DNA from: Calothrix sp. HK-06
GTDB lineage: Bacteria; Cyanobacteriota; Cyanobacteriia; Cyanobacteriales; Nostocaceae
DNA: 64,000 nt
NCBI RefSeq assembly: GCF_001904745.1
Contig: NZ_MRCD01000002.1
Location: 75,938-139,937 of the forward strand
Reading direction: 5' to 3'
Part shown: positions 26,061-34,299 of the stretch, piece by piece
Layout: each line of letters opens with the position of its first letter
How positions within the stretch are numbered: position 1 is the stretch's first letter
The notes under the pieces: model-generated
Databases searched by the model: none
The model's input: the letters and a program-made list of their open reading frames with translations, nothing else
Told to the model about the DNA's origin: nothing
Position numbers and translations under genes: made by a program

Positions 26061-26738
26061 ATGAACATTGAACCACTCAGCGATATTAAAATAATTGATT
26101 CATGGTGCAAAAATGCTTCACCCTGGACAAATGCGGTGCGTTTTGGAGAAATTGAGAGCCGCAAGCTAATTACTAATCAAGCAATAATCGATGCAGTAAT
26201 AACTTATTCTCCGAAGTCTGTACTTGACCTAGGGTGTGGGGAAGGTTGGTTGACTCGTGAACTTGCAACTCAAGGAATTAATGTAGTTGGAGTAGATGTA
26301 GTTCCAGAACTAATTGAGAAAGCTCAACAAGCTGGAGGAGATTTTCTTAATGTATCTTATGAAGAAATACAACAAGATAAACTAAGTATTTCTGTTGACG
26401 TTGTAGTATGTAATTTTGCACTGTTTGGAAAAGACTCAGTAGAAGGATTATTTAAAACGATTACAAAATTACTAAACCCTAATGGTTTATTTATTATTCA
26501 AACGCTTCATCCTTTGCTTGCTTGTGGTGATTTTCCATACCTTGATGGTTGGAGAGAAGGTTCTTGGGCAGGATTTAATGACGACTTTACTGACCCGGCG
26601 CCGTGGTATTTTAGGACTTTAGAGAGTTGGGTAAAGTTATTTAATGATAATGGATTGCGCTTGATTGAAATGCGTGAACCTATTCATCCGAATACACAAA
26701 AGCCTGCTTCGGTAATATTTATTGCTAGCAATACTTAA
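26061..26738 (+). CDS. Class I SAM-dependent methyltransferase
   Basis: 225 residues. Motif I is VLDLGCGEGWLTRELA at about 55-70, the acidic end of strand 2 is GVDVVPELIEKAQQ, and post-motif strands are VVVCNFALFG and LFIIQTLHPLLACG. This is the UbiE/Methyltransf_11 type acting on a small molecule; the acceptor is unknown. The conserved-looking GSWAGFNDDFTDPAPWYFRT resembles uncharacterised methyltransferases annotated near AraC regulators. It is followed by a family C hairpin (26766) that probably terminates transcription. Confidence 0.88.
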   Translation: MNIEPLSDIKIIDSWCKNASPWTNAVRFGEIESRKLITNQAIIDAVITYSPKSVLDLGCGEGWLTRELATQGINVVGVDVVPELIEKAQQAGGDFLNVSYEEIQQDKLSISVDVVVCNFALFGKDSVEGLFKTITKLLNPNGLFIIQTLHPLLACGDFPYLDGWREGSWAGFNDDFTDPAPWYFRTLESWVKLFNDNGLRLIEMREPIHPNTQKPASVIFIASNT

Positions 26739-26765
26739 TTTTTTATGCAATTGGCAGATAAAAAC

Positions 26766-26826
26766 GTAGGGTGCGTGACGCTGCCAAAAAATTTCAACGT
26801 AGTTATAGACTTGTAGCGTCACGCAC
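26766..26826. repeat. Family C repeat (GTAGGGTGCGTGACGC...GCGTCACGCAC)
   Basis: Arms GTAGGGTGCGTGACGCTG and TAGCGTCACGCACG enclose about 28 bases. It follows the methyltransferase gene. Same family as 17841 and 33257. Confidence 0.75.
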
Positions 26827-26904
26827 GAACTTCTGATTATAGCTAAGTAACAATACTCGATCTGAAAAAATTGAATAATAAATATGGTTGAAAAATGTCA
26901 ATAA

Positions 26905-27054
26905 TCAGGTGAAATCCCTCCTAACAAAGACATTAAAGCTATCGCGCTACTTATGATATCTGTATCATACGGGCTTAACATTGCCGCGCGCATCCATTCT
27001 GACCGAGAGATGCTTCTCGATATGATGAAAGCTGCTCTGTCAACTCTCGACTAA
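26905..27054 (+). pseudogene. TetR-family regulator, C-terminal fragment
   Basis: Fifty codons up to TAA at 27052 read SGEIPPNKDIKAIALLMISV then SYGLNIAARIHSDREMLLDM and MKAALSTLD. This is the last helices of TetR regulators, which typically end as L.......LD. An in-frame stop lies directly before it, and no helix-turn-helix part is found. It precedes an SDR gene by 41 bases, the usual arrangement for a TetR repressor and its oxidoreductase target, so regulation of that gene may have been lost. Confidence 0.65.
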
Positions 27055-27095
27055 AATTTTTTTCGTTATTTTGAATCAAAAAGTACAAGTATACT

Positions 27096-27821
27096 ATGAA
27101 AAAGATTGCTTTTATTTCCGGCGCCACCAAAGGTATTGGTAATGAAGTCGCACGGCAACTAGCTTTACATGACTTTACTGTTTTAATTGGTGCGCGGAAC
27201 ACACAGCATGGAGAAGCAGCAGTAGACAAATTGCGCTTAAATGGCGCTGATGCTTATTTTATTCAACTTGATGTTAATAATGAGTCATCAATACAATCTG
27301 CTGCTGAAGCAATTAGTAAACAATTTGGAAAAGTTGACGTACTTGTAAATAATGCTGGAGTCAACTATGAGTTTTCATCGGGTACTCGTCCATCAATGCT
27401 GAGTGTAGATATTTTAAAAGATACCTTTCTCACAAACTTTTTTGGAGTATTCGCAATCATTCATTCTTTTCTGCCACTACTTAAGCAAGCTGGCGCCGCT
27501 CGTATTATAAACGTTTCATCTACACTTGGCTCACTTACTTGTTTAAGTAATCCCGAAAACTTTTTCTATGGAGTTAATAGTCTTGCTTACAATTCCTCTA
27601 AAACTGCACTAAACGCCCTAACAGTATCTTTAGCGAAAGATTTAGCTGAAGATAAAATTAGCGTCAACTCTATTTGTCCAGGTTGGGTCAAGACAGATAT
27701 GGGAACAGAAATGGCACCGCGAACAGTCGAACAAGGAGCAGCTATCATAGTAAAAATAGCTACAATAGAAAATTCTCCAACAGGTAAATTTTTTGATGAC
27801 AACGGAGAAATTCCTTGGTAG
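27096..27821 (+). CDS. Short-chain dehydrogenase/reductase
   Basis: 241 residues, classical SDR. The cofactor loop is ISGATKGIG (Gly9 to Gly15) with an Arg in IGARN suggesting NADPH. The NNAGVN motif is at 85-90. The catalytic set is Ser141/Ser142 (INVSSTLGS), Tyr165 and Lys169 (YNSSKTA), followed by SICPGWVKTDMG. The substrate is unknown; homologues reduce carbonyl compounds. It is preceded by a TetR remnant and followed by a hairpin that separates it from the convergent DapF-like gene. Confidence 0.92.
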   Translation: MKKIAFISGATKGIGNEVARQLALHDFTVLIGARNTQHGEAAVDKLRLNGADAYFIQLDVNNESSIQSAAEAISKQFGKVDVLVNNAGVNYEFSSGTRPSMLSVDILKDTFLTNFFGVFAIIHSFLPLLKQAGAARIINVSSTLGSLTCLSNPENFFYGVNSLAYNSSKTALNALTVSLAKDLAEDKISVNSICPGWVKTDMGTEMAPRTVEQGAAIIVKIATIENSPTGKFFDDNGEIPW

Positions 27822-27846
27822 AGGCGCGATTTATCGCGTTTCTACT
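27822..27846. repeat. Family D hairpin between convergent genes
   Basis: GAGGCGCGATTTATCGCGTT followed by TCTAC, a perfect-core stem (GCGCGATTTATCGCG). It lies between the SDR stop and the DapF-like stop, a likely bidirectional terminator. Confidence 0.75.
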
Positions 27847-28675
27847 CAAACATTTCCAGTGAAATTGTACCCTCAGCAACCTTAGTAACACTACCTGTCA
27901 TAGTCACCATAAAATCATCAGTAACTTGTATAAAAATTTGCCCACCTGGCATATGAACAGTTATTGATGAATCACATAAACCTAACTTATAGGCAACTGC
28001 CGCAGCAGCACTGCTACTACTTCCAGATGCTAAAGTATATCCTGCCCCTCTCTCCCAAATTTCAATTTGAATATTCTCACGGTCGATAACTTTCATAAAT
28101 TGAACATTAGTACGGTTAGGGAAGTTTGGATGAACCTCTAATAAAGAACCGTACTTCGTCGCTATATCCGGCGCCACTTCAGGCATTAGTATGACACAAT
28201 GGGGATTACCAATTGTTGCAGCGCAGAAAGTAAAAGTTCGGTCTAAAACAGTAATACTTTCTTGAATAACTTCTCTCGGTTCACCTACAACGGGAATTTT
28301 TTCACTCTTGAAGCTTACATGTCCCATCTCAACCTGAACGCTTTTGCCATCCGAAGAAACGCGCGCTTTAACTTTCCCACCAAGCGTATTAATGCTAAAC
28401 TCTTCTCTAACAAGTTTTCTATCCCACAAATAGCGAGAAAATATTCTCAACCCATTACCGCTTTTTTCTGCTTCACTGCCATCAGGGTTAAAAATGCGTA
28501 GTGAAAAATCTGAATCTTGAGACCGTAGAGGACCAAATAAAATTCCATCGGAACCAACACCAAAGTTACGATGACAAATTCTCTCAATTTTTTCTTTAGT
28601 TAATTCAATCTCCAAATCTTTAGGAGCAATAACTAAATAATCGTTTCCTAGTGCGTGATACTTGGAATATTTCAT
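27842..28675 (-). CDS. DapF-like protein with both catalytic cysteines replaced by serine
   Basis: 277 residues with full-length DapF architecture (MKYSKYHALGNDYLVI start, FGVGSDGILFGP, IGNPHCVI, GSVTKVAEG end). Diaminopimelate epimerase needs two cysteines, one in AEMCGNGxR and one in RGxGxTxACGTG. Here they read AEKSGNGLR (Ser72) and RGAGYTLASGSSSSA (Ser217), both clear from the DNA. The glycine-rich TG of the second loop is also changed to SS. A standard racemase mechanism with two thiols is therefore not possible. In the related proline-racemase family Cys-to-Ser/Thr changes mark dehydratases or altered epimerases, so a different isomerase or lyase activity is plausible. I do not assign dapF. 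Standalone gene. Confidence 0.85.
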   Translation of the reverse strand: MKYSKYHALGNDYLVIAPKDLEIELTKEKIERICHRNFGVGSDGILFGPLRSQDSDFSLRIFNPDGSEAEKSGNGLRIFSRYLWDRKLVREEFSINTLGGKVKARVSSDGKSVQVEMGHVSFKSEKIPVVGEPREVIQESITVLDRTFTFCAATIGNPHCVILMPEVAPDIATKYGSLLEVHPNFPNRTNVQFMKVIDRENIQIEIWERGAGYTLASGSSSSAAAAVAYKLGLCDSSITVHMPGGQIFIQVTDDFMVTMTGSVTKVAEGTISLEMFE

Positions 28676-28826
28676 TTGACTAACCTTTTGTGATTTTATA
28701 CAAATGAACTTGAGCTATTGTACTATAATGTGACAATATCTTGTCTGACAAAATATGTTGATTTTGAATCCCAATATTATAAAAATTGCACGCTCCTCTA
28801 GCACCAAAAGTTATCTTGTATGAGCA

Positions 28827-28859
28827 AGAGCGGGCAAAGATGCCCACTCCACAAGAATG
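28827..28859. repeat. Family A hairpin repeat
   Basis: AGAGCGGGCAAAGATGCCCA followed by CTCCACAAGAAT. It lies downstream of the TPR gene stop (28897), in the same orientation as the copy at 15541. Confidence 0.7.
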
Positions 28860-28896
28860 TTACCCCATAAGAGTATTGCCTTACAAGAATGTTTGG

Positions 28897-29637
28897 TTAG
28901 TTGAGTAAGTCTTGGAAACGCTTGTCTTGACGTAATGCAGTAAAGTCTGTGTCAGATTTGGCTAGAGTTTTGTATTTGGCGGGTTGTAATTTGATTGCTG
29001 CTTGCAGGTTTTTGATGGCTTCTTCATGGTTGTTTTGCAAGGCATAGGCACATGCTTTGTTGTAGTAAGTTAAATGTTTTTTCGGATTGATAGCAATTGC
29101 TTTGTCGTAAGAGGCAATTGCTTCAGTGTAACGGTTTAGCTTTGCTAGAGCTATACCTCGGTTTATCCAAGCTTCTTCTTTGTCTGGTTCTATTGCAATT
29201 GATTTGTCATAAGAGGCAAGTGCTTCAGTATAACGTTTTAGCCCGCTGAGGACGTTTCCTCGGTTGAACCAAGCTGTACTGAGCCGTGGATTGATTTTGA
29301 CTGCATTATCATAAGATGTAATTGCATCTTCATTTCTTTGTAAAACGGTTAATGCGTTACCACGATTTATCCAAGCTTCTGCTTTGTTCGGTCTAATTTT
29401 TAGTACTTTGTCATATGTTTCTATGGCGTTTTTGTATGAATGCGCGTCTAATAAACTGTTAGCTTGACGAAACAAGCCATCTACTTGCTGAGTTGTCTGA
29501 GCTTCGGTTAGTAATTGCGCTACGTTCGATTCCTGCACCGCTTGATTTGTATATTCTCCAGCTGGCGCCACATTACTACAGCCAAACGTCAATAGTGCTA
29601 TTAAGCTAAAGGCAGCAAAACTTCCCGAATCAGTCAT
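28897..29637 (-). CDS. TPR-repeat lipoprotein
   Basis: Start placed at the ATG at 29637 (MTDSGSFAAFSLIALLTFGC), which gives a lipoprotein signal with LLTFGC as lipobox. The frame opens eight codons earlier. The rest is a run of tetratricopeptide repeats of 34 residues: AIETYDKVLKIRPNKAEAWI, AITSYDNAVKINPRLSTAWF, ALASYDKSIAIEPDKEEAWI, AIASYDKAIAINPKKHLTYY, AIKNLQAAIKLQPAKYKTLA. The end LAKSDTDFTALRQDKRFQDL is typical of cyanobacterial TPR proteins. A protein-protein interaction scaffold anchored in a membrane; no specific role can be assigned. Confidence 0.88.
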   Translation of the reverse strand: MTDSGSFAAFSLIALLTFGCSNVAPAGEYTNQAVQESNVAQLLTEAQTTQQVDGLFRQANSLLDAHSYKNAIETYDKVLKIRPNKAEAWINRGNALTVLQRNEDAITSYDNAVKINPRLSTAWFNRGNVLSGLKRYTEALASYDKSIAIEPDKEEAWINRGIALAKLNRYTEAIASYDKAIAINPKKHLTYYNKACAYALQNNHEEAIKNLQAAIKLQPAKYKTLAKSDTDFTALRQDKRFQDLLN

Positions 29638-29661
29638 TTTGTACCTACATATATCGTACAT

Positions 29662-30127
29662 ATTATGTTAAAACTTCTGTTCCTATTAAAAAAGTAAGTT
29701 GCATTACTGTTTCATTGCACTTTATTTATTCTTTTTATTTCTCATGAAATTATTATGGAAATAACCATTTTTTTGCTTGACTTTAAATCAATTACACACA
29801 CTCTTTGCAAGTACTTCATATTTTGATGAGATATCAACTATTGACTCTGGTAAAAGCTAACAAAAAATGTCGCTTTTTTTTTATGCAATTATTTCTTTAC
29901 TGTAAAATCATATTACCTTTTGTCCCTCTTAAAGGAAAATTTATAAAAATATACAAAATAATGTAAAATTTTTAACACTTCCGGCTTTAAATGTGGTATG
30001 CCGTTTGACACCGGGTTTCTCTACCATGTACCGGAAAATGATTAATGCTTCTTACCGTTACACACCATGCAGCAGATACCATAGGATAAATATCGTTTAA
30101 GGAGTCGATACGGCACCCACACTAAAG
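29662..30127. other. 466-base intergenic region
   Basis: Very AT-rich with no supported gene. It contains the short fragment ACACCGGGTTTCTCTACC (30008-30025), a decayed trace of the family B arm. It should hold divergent promoters for the TPR lipoprotein and the pentapeptide protein. No operator or riboswitch fold is evident. Confidence 0.45.
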
Positions 30128-31477
30128 ATGACAATTGATAACAATTCCAACTCATCCCATTCATCAGAGCAAGCGTCTGAAGACAAATTGCAACTGGACG
30201 ACTTTAACGGCGCCAGCGAAAATGGTCTTACCTCAGAAGGACTTGTTACACAGCAAGCTTTAGCTGTAATTAATTCCCTACAATCTCAACAAAGTACAAA
30301 TGCTCTAAAACAAGCGCACTCTAATGTAGAAATACACTCAAATAAATTTGTACTAGTTCAAAGGCGGGCATTTTTATTATCCCTTGTGGCTGTAGGGTTG
30401 ATTTTTATTGGTTTTGCCTCAAATATTTGGATTATCGGCGCCATTGGAACCGTCGCAACTTTAGCTTTATCGCTCGCAATACTTTTCCCTTGGTTACGCG
30501 AAGTCTTTTCGGGATGGTTTTCACCTCAAGAACGTTCTGTTATATTTGGTATATTAGTATTAACTATCGGAATAATAGGTGCCGTTAAATTTACAGGCGT
30601 GGGTGATGATATTTTACGTTGGGGAAAAACTGTTAACTGGGATGCTTCAGGAGCATTAGGAGAATGGTTTGGTGCCTTGGGACAAATTTCTATCGCTATA
30701 ATTGCTGTTTACGTAGCTTGGCGCCAGTATGTTATTTCTAAAGACTTGACTATTCAACAAAATTTGCTTACCGTCCAACAAAATATTATTACTCAGCAGC
30801 AAACTATCGACTCCTACTTCCAAGGCATCTCTGATTTAGTACTCGACGAAGAAGGATTGCTCGAAGATTGGCCCCAAGAACGCGCAATTGCCGAAGGACG
30901 CACTGCTGCTATTCTTAGCAGCGTTGATGGTAGTGGCAAAGCTAAAATACTTCGCTTTTTATCTCGTTCAAGATTGTTAACCCCACTCAAACGCGACCGT
31001 ATTCTAGGACGCGCCATACTTGATGGTAGTGGAGGATACGCTGAAGACCGCGCTTATGGACTTCGCGTTATCGACCTTGGTGTCACATTAGCAGGCGCCG
31101 ACCTTTCTAATACAGATTTGCGATGGACAGACCTCTCTGAGGCAAACCTTGTACGTGCTAACCTTAGTGGTTGTGATTTAGTCAAAGCAAACTTATCGCG
31201 TGCTATTTTATACGAAGCTAGTTTAAGAAATTCTGACTTAAAAACAACACGCTTGTTCTACGGTTCTCACGAAACCGCATCACCCCGGAGTCGAGTTAAC
31301 CCTCCCAATTTCCAAACTGGTGAATATACTGGTGCGGTTGTTCAAGATGCTGATTTTACTAATGTTCAGCGTATGTCTGAACAAGTACGTTATTACTGCT
31401 GTGCTTGGGGTGGCGAAAAAACTCGCGGCACAATTCCTGGTGGTTGCGAAGGTATCCCTAATAAATTAGAAAAATAA
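30128..31477 (+). CDS. Membrane-anchored pentapeptide-repeat protein
   Basis: 449 residues. The N-terminal 75 residues are soluble, then come about four membrane helices (FLLSLVAVGLIFIGFASNIW, GAIGTVATLALSLAILFPWL, VIFGILVLTIGIIGAVKF, LGQISIAIIAVYVAWRQYVI). Next is a short coiled coil rich in Gln (LTIQQNLLTVQQNIITQQQT), a linker, and pentapeptide repeats at about 315-375 (AGADLSNTDLRWTDLSEANL, VRANLSGCDLVKANLSRAIL). The C-terminus has a CCAWGGEKTRGTIPGGC segment with cysteines. It is co-directional with DUF4129 (22 bases) and probably starts the operon that ends with DUF58. Function unknown. Confidence 0.85.
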   Translation: MTIDNNSNSSHSSEQASEDKLQLDDFNGASENGLTSEGLVTQQALAVINSLQSQQSTNALKQAHSNVEIHSNKFVLVQRRAFLLSLVAVGLIFIGFASNIWIIGAIGTVATLALSLAILFPWLREVFSGWFSPQERSVIFGILVLTIGIIGAVKFTGVGDDILRWGKTVNWDASGALGEWFGALGQISIAIIAVYVAWRQYVISKDLTIQQNLLTVQQNIITQQQTIDSYFQGISDLVLDEEGLLEDWPQERAIAEGRTAAILSSVDGSGKAKILRFLSRSRLLTPLKRDRILGRAILDGSGGYAEDRAYGLRVIDLGVTLAGADLSNTDLRWTDLSEANLVRANLSGCDLVKANLSRAILYEASLRNSDLKTTRLFYGSHETASPRSRVNPPNFQTGEYTGAVVQDADFTNVQRMSEQVRYYCCAWGGEKTRGTIPGGCEGIPNKLEK

Positions 31478-31498
31478 TTCTCATTCTTTTTCCTGCTT

Positions 31499-32104
31499 AT
31501 GTCCGCATCAGAATTTGAAACTAATAGTCCAGGTTGGCAGTTTTATCTGTTTCAAAAGCGAGTGGGAGAATCTATTGAGTATTTTCTTTCTCGCTTTGAC
31601 CCTCCTACACCTAATAAGTCTCAAGGTTTAAGATTTAGCCAATGGTTTTTAAACTTGCTTAATTTCTTATTTTGGGTAGCAGTTAGTTTTTTTGCTTTGT
31701 GGCTAATGTGGCGCCTGTGGAAAGAATTTAAGCCGTATTTATACGCTTGGTTAAACGAAACACAATCGAATGATATTCGTAGTCAAAAAAACGAGCAGCA
31801 AATATCCGCAGCAGCTTTGTCATCGCAGTCGCAAGAATTTTATAGGCAGGGTAAGTATCGTGATGCTTGTAAATGTTTATATTTGGCGCTTTTGCAATTT
31901 TTACATGAAAGAAATACATTGCCTCATAAAAAAAGCCGTACCGATGGTGAGTATTTACAAATATTGCGATTATCCAATTCTTCTATGCAGCCATACGAAA
32001 CGCTAATTACAACCCACGAACAAATATGTTTTGATGAAATGGAAGCAGCGCAAGTCAACTATGAACAATGTCGAGAAGCATATAAAGAAATTACACAAGA
32101 ATGA
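31499..32104 (+). CDS. DUF4129 domain protein
   Basis: 201 residues. One membrane helix at about 48-68 (LLNFLFWVAVSFFALWLMWR), then the cytosolic DUF4129 domain: SQEFYRQGKYRDACKCLYLA, LLQFLHERNTLPHKKSRTDG, EYLQILR. This domain often sits next to MoxR, DUF58 and DUF4350 genes and is predicted to take part in envelope-associated complexes or transglutaminase-like systems. The gap to the next gene is 21 bases, so they share an operon. Confidence 0.85.
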   Translation: MSASEFETNSPGWQFYLFQKRVGESIEYFLSRFDPPTPNKSQGLRFSQWFLNLLNFLFWVAVSFFALWLMWRLWKEFKPYLYAWLNETQSNDIRSQKNEQQISAAALSSQSQEFYRQGKYRDACKCLYLALLQFLHERNTLPHKKSRTDGEYLQILRLSNSSMQPYETLITTHEQICFDEMEAAQVNYEQCREAYKEITQE

Positions 32105-32125
32105 ATTAAATAATAAACTAAATAC

Positions 32126-33256
32126 ATGAAACGTCCAAATCGTCTAACTATATTTGCTGTAATTATTCTTGGGGTTTTAATTTTTATAACTTTGTTTGCT
32201 GCTCCTAGTGGTGGCAAACTTAATAATGGTTCTACTTATAATCGGGCGCCTGAAGGTTATGGCGCCTGGTATAGTTATATGCAGCGTCGAGGCAAAATCG
32301 AACGTTGGCAGCGACCTGCTATAGATATTAAATCTAAAAAAGACCTTATAACTCTTTTGCAAGTGAACCCACCTAAATTTGGCGTTTCTCCAGAATATGA
32401 ACTACAAGGTTGGATAGAAAAAGGCAATAATCTCATAGTCTTAGATTACACCGGGAAAGCAACAGGAGCGGGATTTAGTACAATTCATAAGTCAAGTGCA
32501 GGTGATGTAAAAATAGACACTACTAAACGGTATGAAATTTCTTTCTCAAAATCGGAAGTAGAGCCATTATTAAGCGATGAATTAGGCGCCATTGTTTGGC
32601 AAACAAGATATGGTAAAGGTAAGGTTATATATTCTGTGACTCCTGAACTGGCAGCTAATGCATATCAAAACGAACCTGGAAATTTTGAGTTTTTAGCGCA
32701 GCTAGCTAGTGATAATAATAAAAGGAAAATATATATAGATGAATATATACATGGCTATAAAGATAAAGATATTAAAGAAGCTAAAGGTGAAGGAGACATT
32801 CAAACTTACTTTATCCAGAAACCTATTTTTGTAGCCTTTATTCAAGCTGGTATTTTGCTGCTAGTACTAATATTTGCACAAAATCGTCGTTTTGGTAAAA
32901 TAGCTACTTTGGAAGCACCAAGAGTAGATAACAGCCAAGCTTACATTCAAGCACTTGCCGCAGTTTTACAAAAAGCTAACTCTACCGACTTTGTTGTAGA
33001 GATGGTTGGTAAGGAAGAAATAAATCAACTGACACTTAATCTTGGTTTAGGTAAGAAAAATATTATTGATATTGCAGCACCCGACTCTGAGGAATTACTA
33101 AGCGCTTGGCACAATCAAGTTGGTACTGGGTCAGATTTAGAATCTGCCTTGCGTATACAATCTCAACAAGGACAGTCTCGGCGCCTGAGTGAAAAAGATT
33201 TGATAGCTTGGTTAAGGAAATGGGCCAACATACGTAAATTAACTCATCACTCGTAA
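32126..33256 (+). CDS. DUF4350 domain protein
   Basis: 376 residues. An N-terminal membrane anchor (FAVIILGVLIFITLFAAPSG) is followed by NNGSTYNRAPEGYGAWYSYM, the usual start of the DUF4350 region. A second membrane helix lies near 230-250 (FVAFIQAGILLLVLIFAQNR), followed by a cytosolic C-terminal domain. The periplasmic part resembles the GATase/flavodoxin-like fold of this family (NNLIVLDYTGKATG, GKGKVIYSVTPELA). Function unknown; always seen with MoxR/DUF58 neighbours. A family C repeat is inserted between it and MoxR. Confidence 0.87.
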   Translation: MKRPNRLTIFAVIILGVLIFITLFAAPSGGKLNNGSTYNRAPEGYGAWYSYMQRRGKIERWQRPAIDIKSKKDLITLLQVNPPKFGVSPEYELQGWIEKGNNLIVLDYTGKATGAGFSTIHKSSAGDVKIDTTKRYEISFSKSEVEPLLSDELGAIVWQTRYGKGKVIYSVTPELAANAYQNEPGNFEFLAQLASDNNKRKIYIDEYIHGYKDKDIKEAKGEGDIQTYFIQKPIFVAFIQAGILLLVLIFAQNRRFGKIATLEAPRVDNSQAYIQALAAVLQKANSTDFVVEMVGKEEINQLTLNLGLGKKNIIDIAAPDSEELLSAWHNQVGTGSDLESALRIQSQQGQSRRLSEKDLIAWLRKWANIRKLTHHS

Positions 33257-33320
33257 GGTGCGTGACGCTACTAGATAGCTGGCTTCGTTTTAAGATTGTT
33301 GATGGCGTCACGCACCCTAC
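33257..33320. repeat. Family C repeat inserted in the MoxR operon
   Basis: Arms GGTGCGTGACGCTACTAG and GATGGCGTCACGCACCCTAC. It starts right after the DUF4350 stop and ends nine bases before the MoxR ATG at 33329. Read as protein it extends the MoxR frame upstream to a TTG at 33296, which I regard as spurious. Confidence 0.75.
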
Positions 33321-33328
33321 TTATTACA

Positions 33329-34279
33329 ATGAATCAAATGAATCCTGTTCTAATCCGTTTAAACCAAGCACTTAATCAAGTTGTTGTTGGTCAGTCTACG
33401 TTAATTGAGCAAACTTTGATAGGTTTATTGTCAGGGGGACATATTATTTTAGAAGGTGTACCGGGTACTGGTAAGACTTTACTAGTTAAGGTATTGGCTC
33501 AATTAATCAAAGCAGATTTTCGTCGTATTCAGTTAACACCCGATGTTTTGCCTGGTGATATTACTGGTACGAACATATTTGATTTGAATACTCGTAGCTT
33601 CTCACTCAAAAAGGGGCCTGTATTTACAGAGGTATTGCTTGCAGACGAAATTAACCGTACTCCTCCTAAAACTCAAGCTGCACTTTTGGAAGCTATGGAA
33701 GAGATGCAGGTGACACTTGATGGTGAGACTTTACCACTTCCTGATTTGTTTTGGGTGATTGCTACGCAAAACCCACTCGAATTTGAAGGAACTTATCCTT
33801 TACCTGAAGCGCAGTTAGATAGATTTTTATTTAAACTGGTTGTAGATTATCCTGAACTTGCCGCCGAAAAGCAAATGCTATTAAATCGTAAAGCTGGGTT
33901 TGCTGCGCGTCGTTTGGATATCGCGAAGTTAGAACCTGTTGCTACTGTTGCTCAAATATTAGAAGTGCGTCAAGCTGTAAAACTTATTAAGGTTTCTGAA
34001 GCTATTGTTGATTATATCTTGGCTTTAGTCGGCGCCTCGCGTCAGCATCCTGATTTAAATTTAGGCGCCTCACCGCGTGCTGCGGGTTTATGGTTACAAA
34101 CATCGCAAGCATCAGCATATTTTGCTGGCAGAGATTTTGTTACCCCAGATGATGTAAAAGTTGCCGCACTCCCATTATTACGCCACAGACTTATTTTAAA
34201 ACCCGAAGCTATGCTTGATGGTTTACAAATAGATGCTGTTATCGCCTCAATATTAAACAAAGTCCCAGTCCCAAGATAA
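33329..34279 (+). CDS. MoxR-family AAA+ ATPase
   Basis: Start chosen at the ATG at 33329 (MNQMNPVLIRLNQALNQ), because the upstream open frame is repeat DNA. About 316 residues. Walker A is LEGVPGTGKTLLVK, then LTPDVLPGDITGTNIFD, Walker B VLLADEINRTPPKTQAALLE, sensor 1 WVIATQNPLEFEGTYPLPEA, and arginine finger region EAQLDRFLFKL. A sensor 2 domain (GASPRAAGLWLQTSQASAYF) completes it. MoxR proteins act as chaperone-like ATPases with VWA/DUF58 partners, here the next gene at 34300. The family is certain; the client is unknown. Confidence 0.94.
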   Translation: MNQMNPVLIRLNQALNQVVVGQSTLIEQTLIGLLSGGHIILEGVPGTGKTLLVKVLAQLIKADFRRIQLTPDVLPGDITGTNIFDLNTRSFSLKKGPVFTEVLLADEINRTPPKTQAALLEAMEEMQVTLDGETLPLPDLFWVIATQNPLEFEGTYPLPEAQLDRFLFKLVVDYPELAAEKQMLLNRKAGFAARRLDIAKLEPVATVAQILEVRQAVKLIKVSEAIVDYILALVGASRQHPDLNLGASPRAAGLWLQTSQASAYFAGRDFVTPDDVKVAALPLLRHRLILKPEAMLDGLQIDAVIASILNKVPVPR

Positions 34280-34299
34280 TTAACTCCTAACTTTTATCA

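Noticed and set aside
27842-28675. Calling this gene dapF
   Set aside because: Both catalytic cysteines are serine, so diaminopimelate epimerase activity is not supported.
33296-33328. TTG start and 11 extra residues for MoxR
   Set aside because: The sequence is the right arm of a family C repeat; the ATG at 33329 is the natural start.
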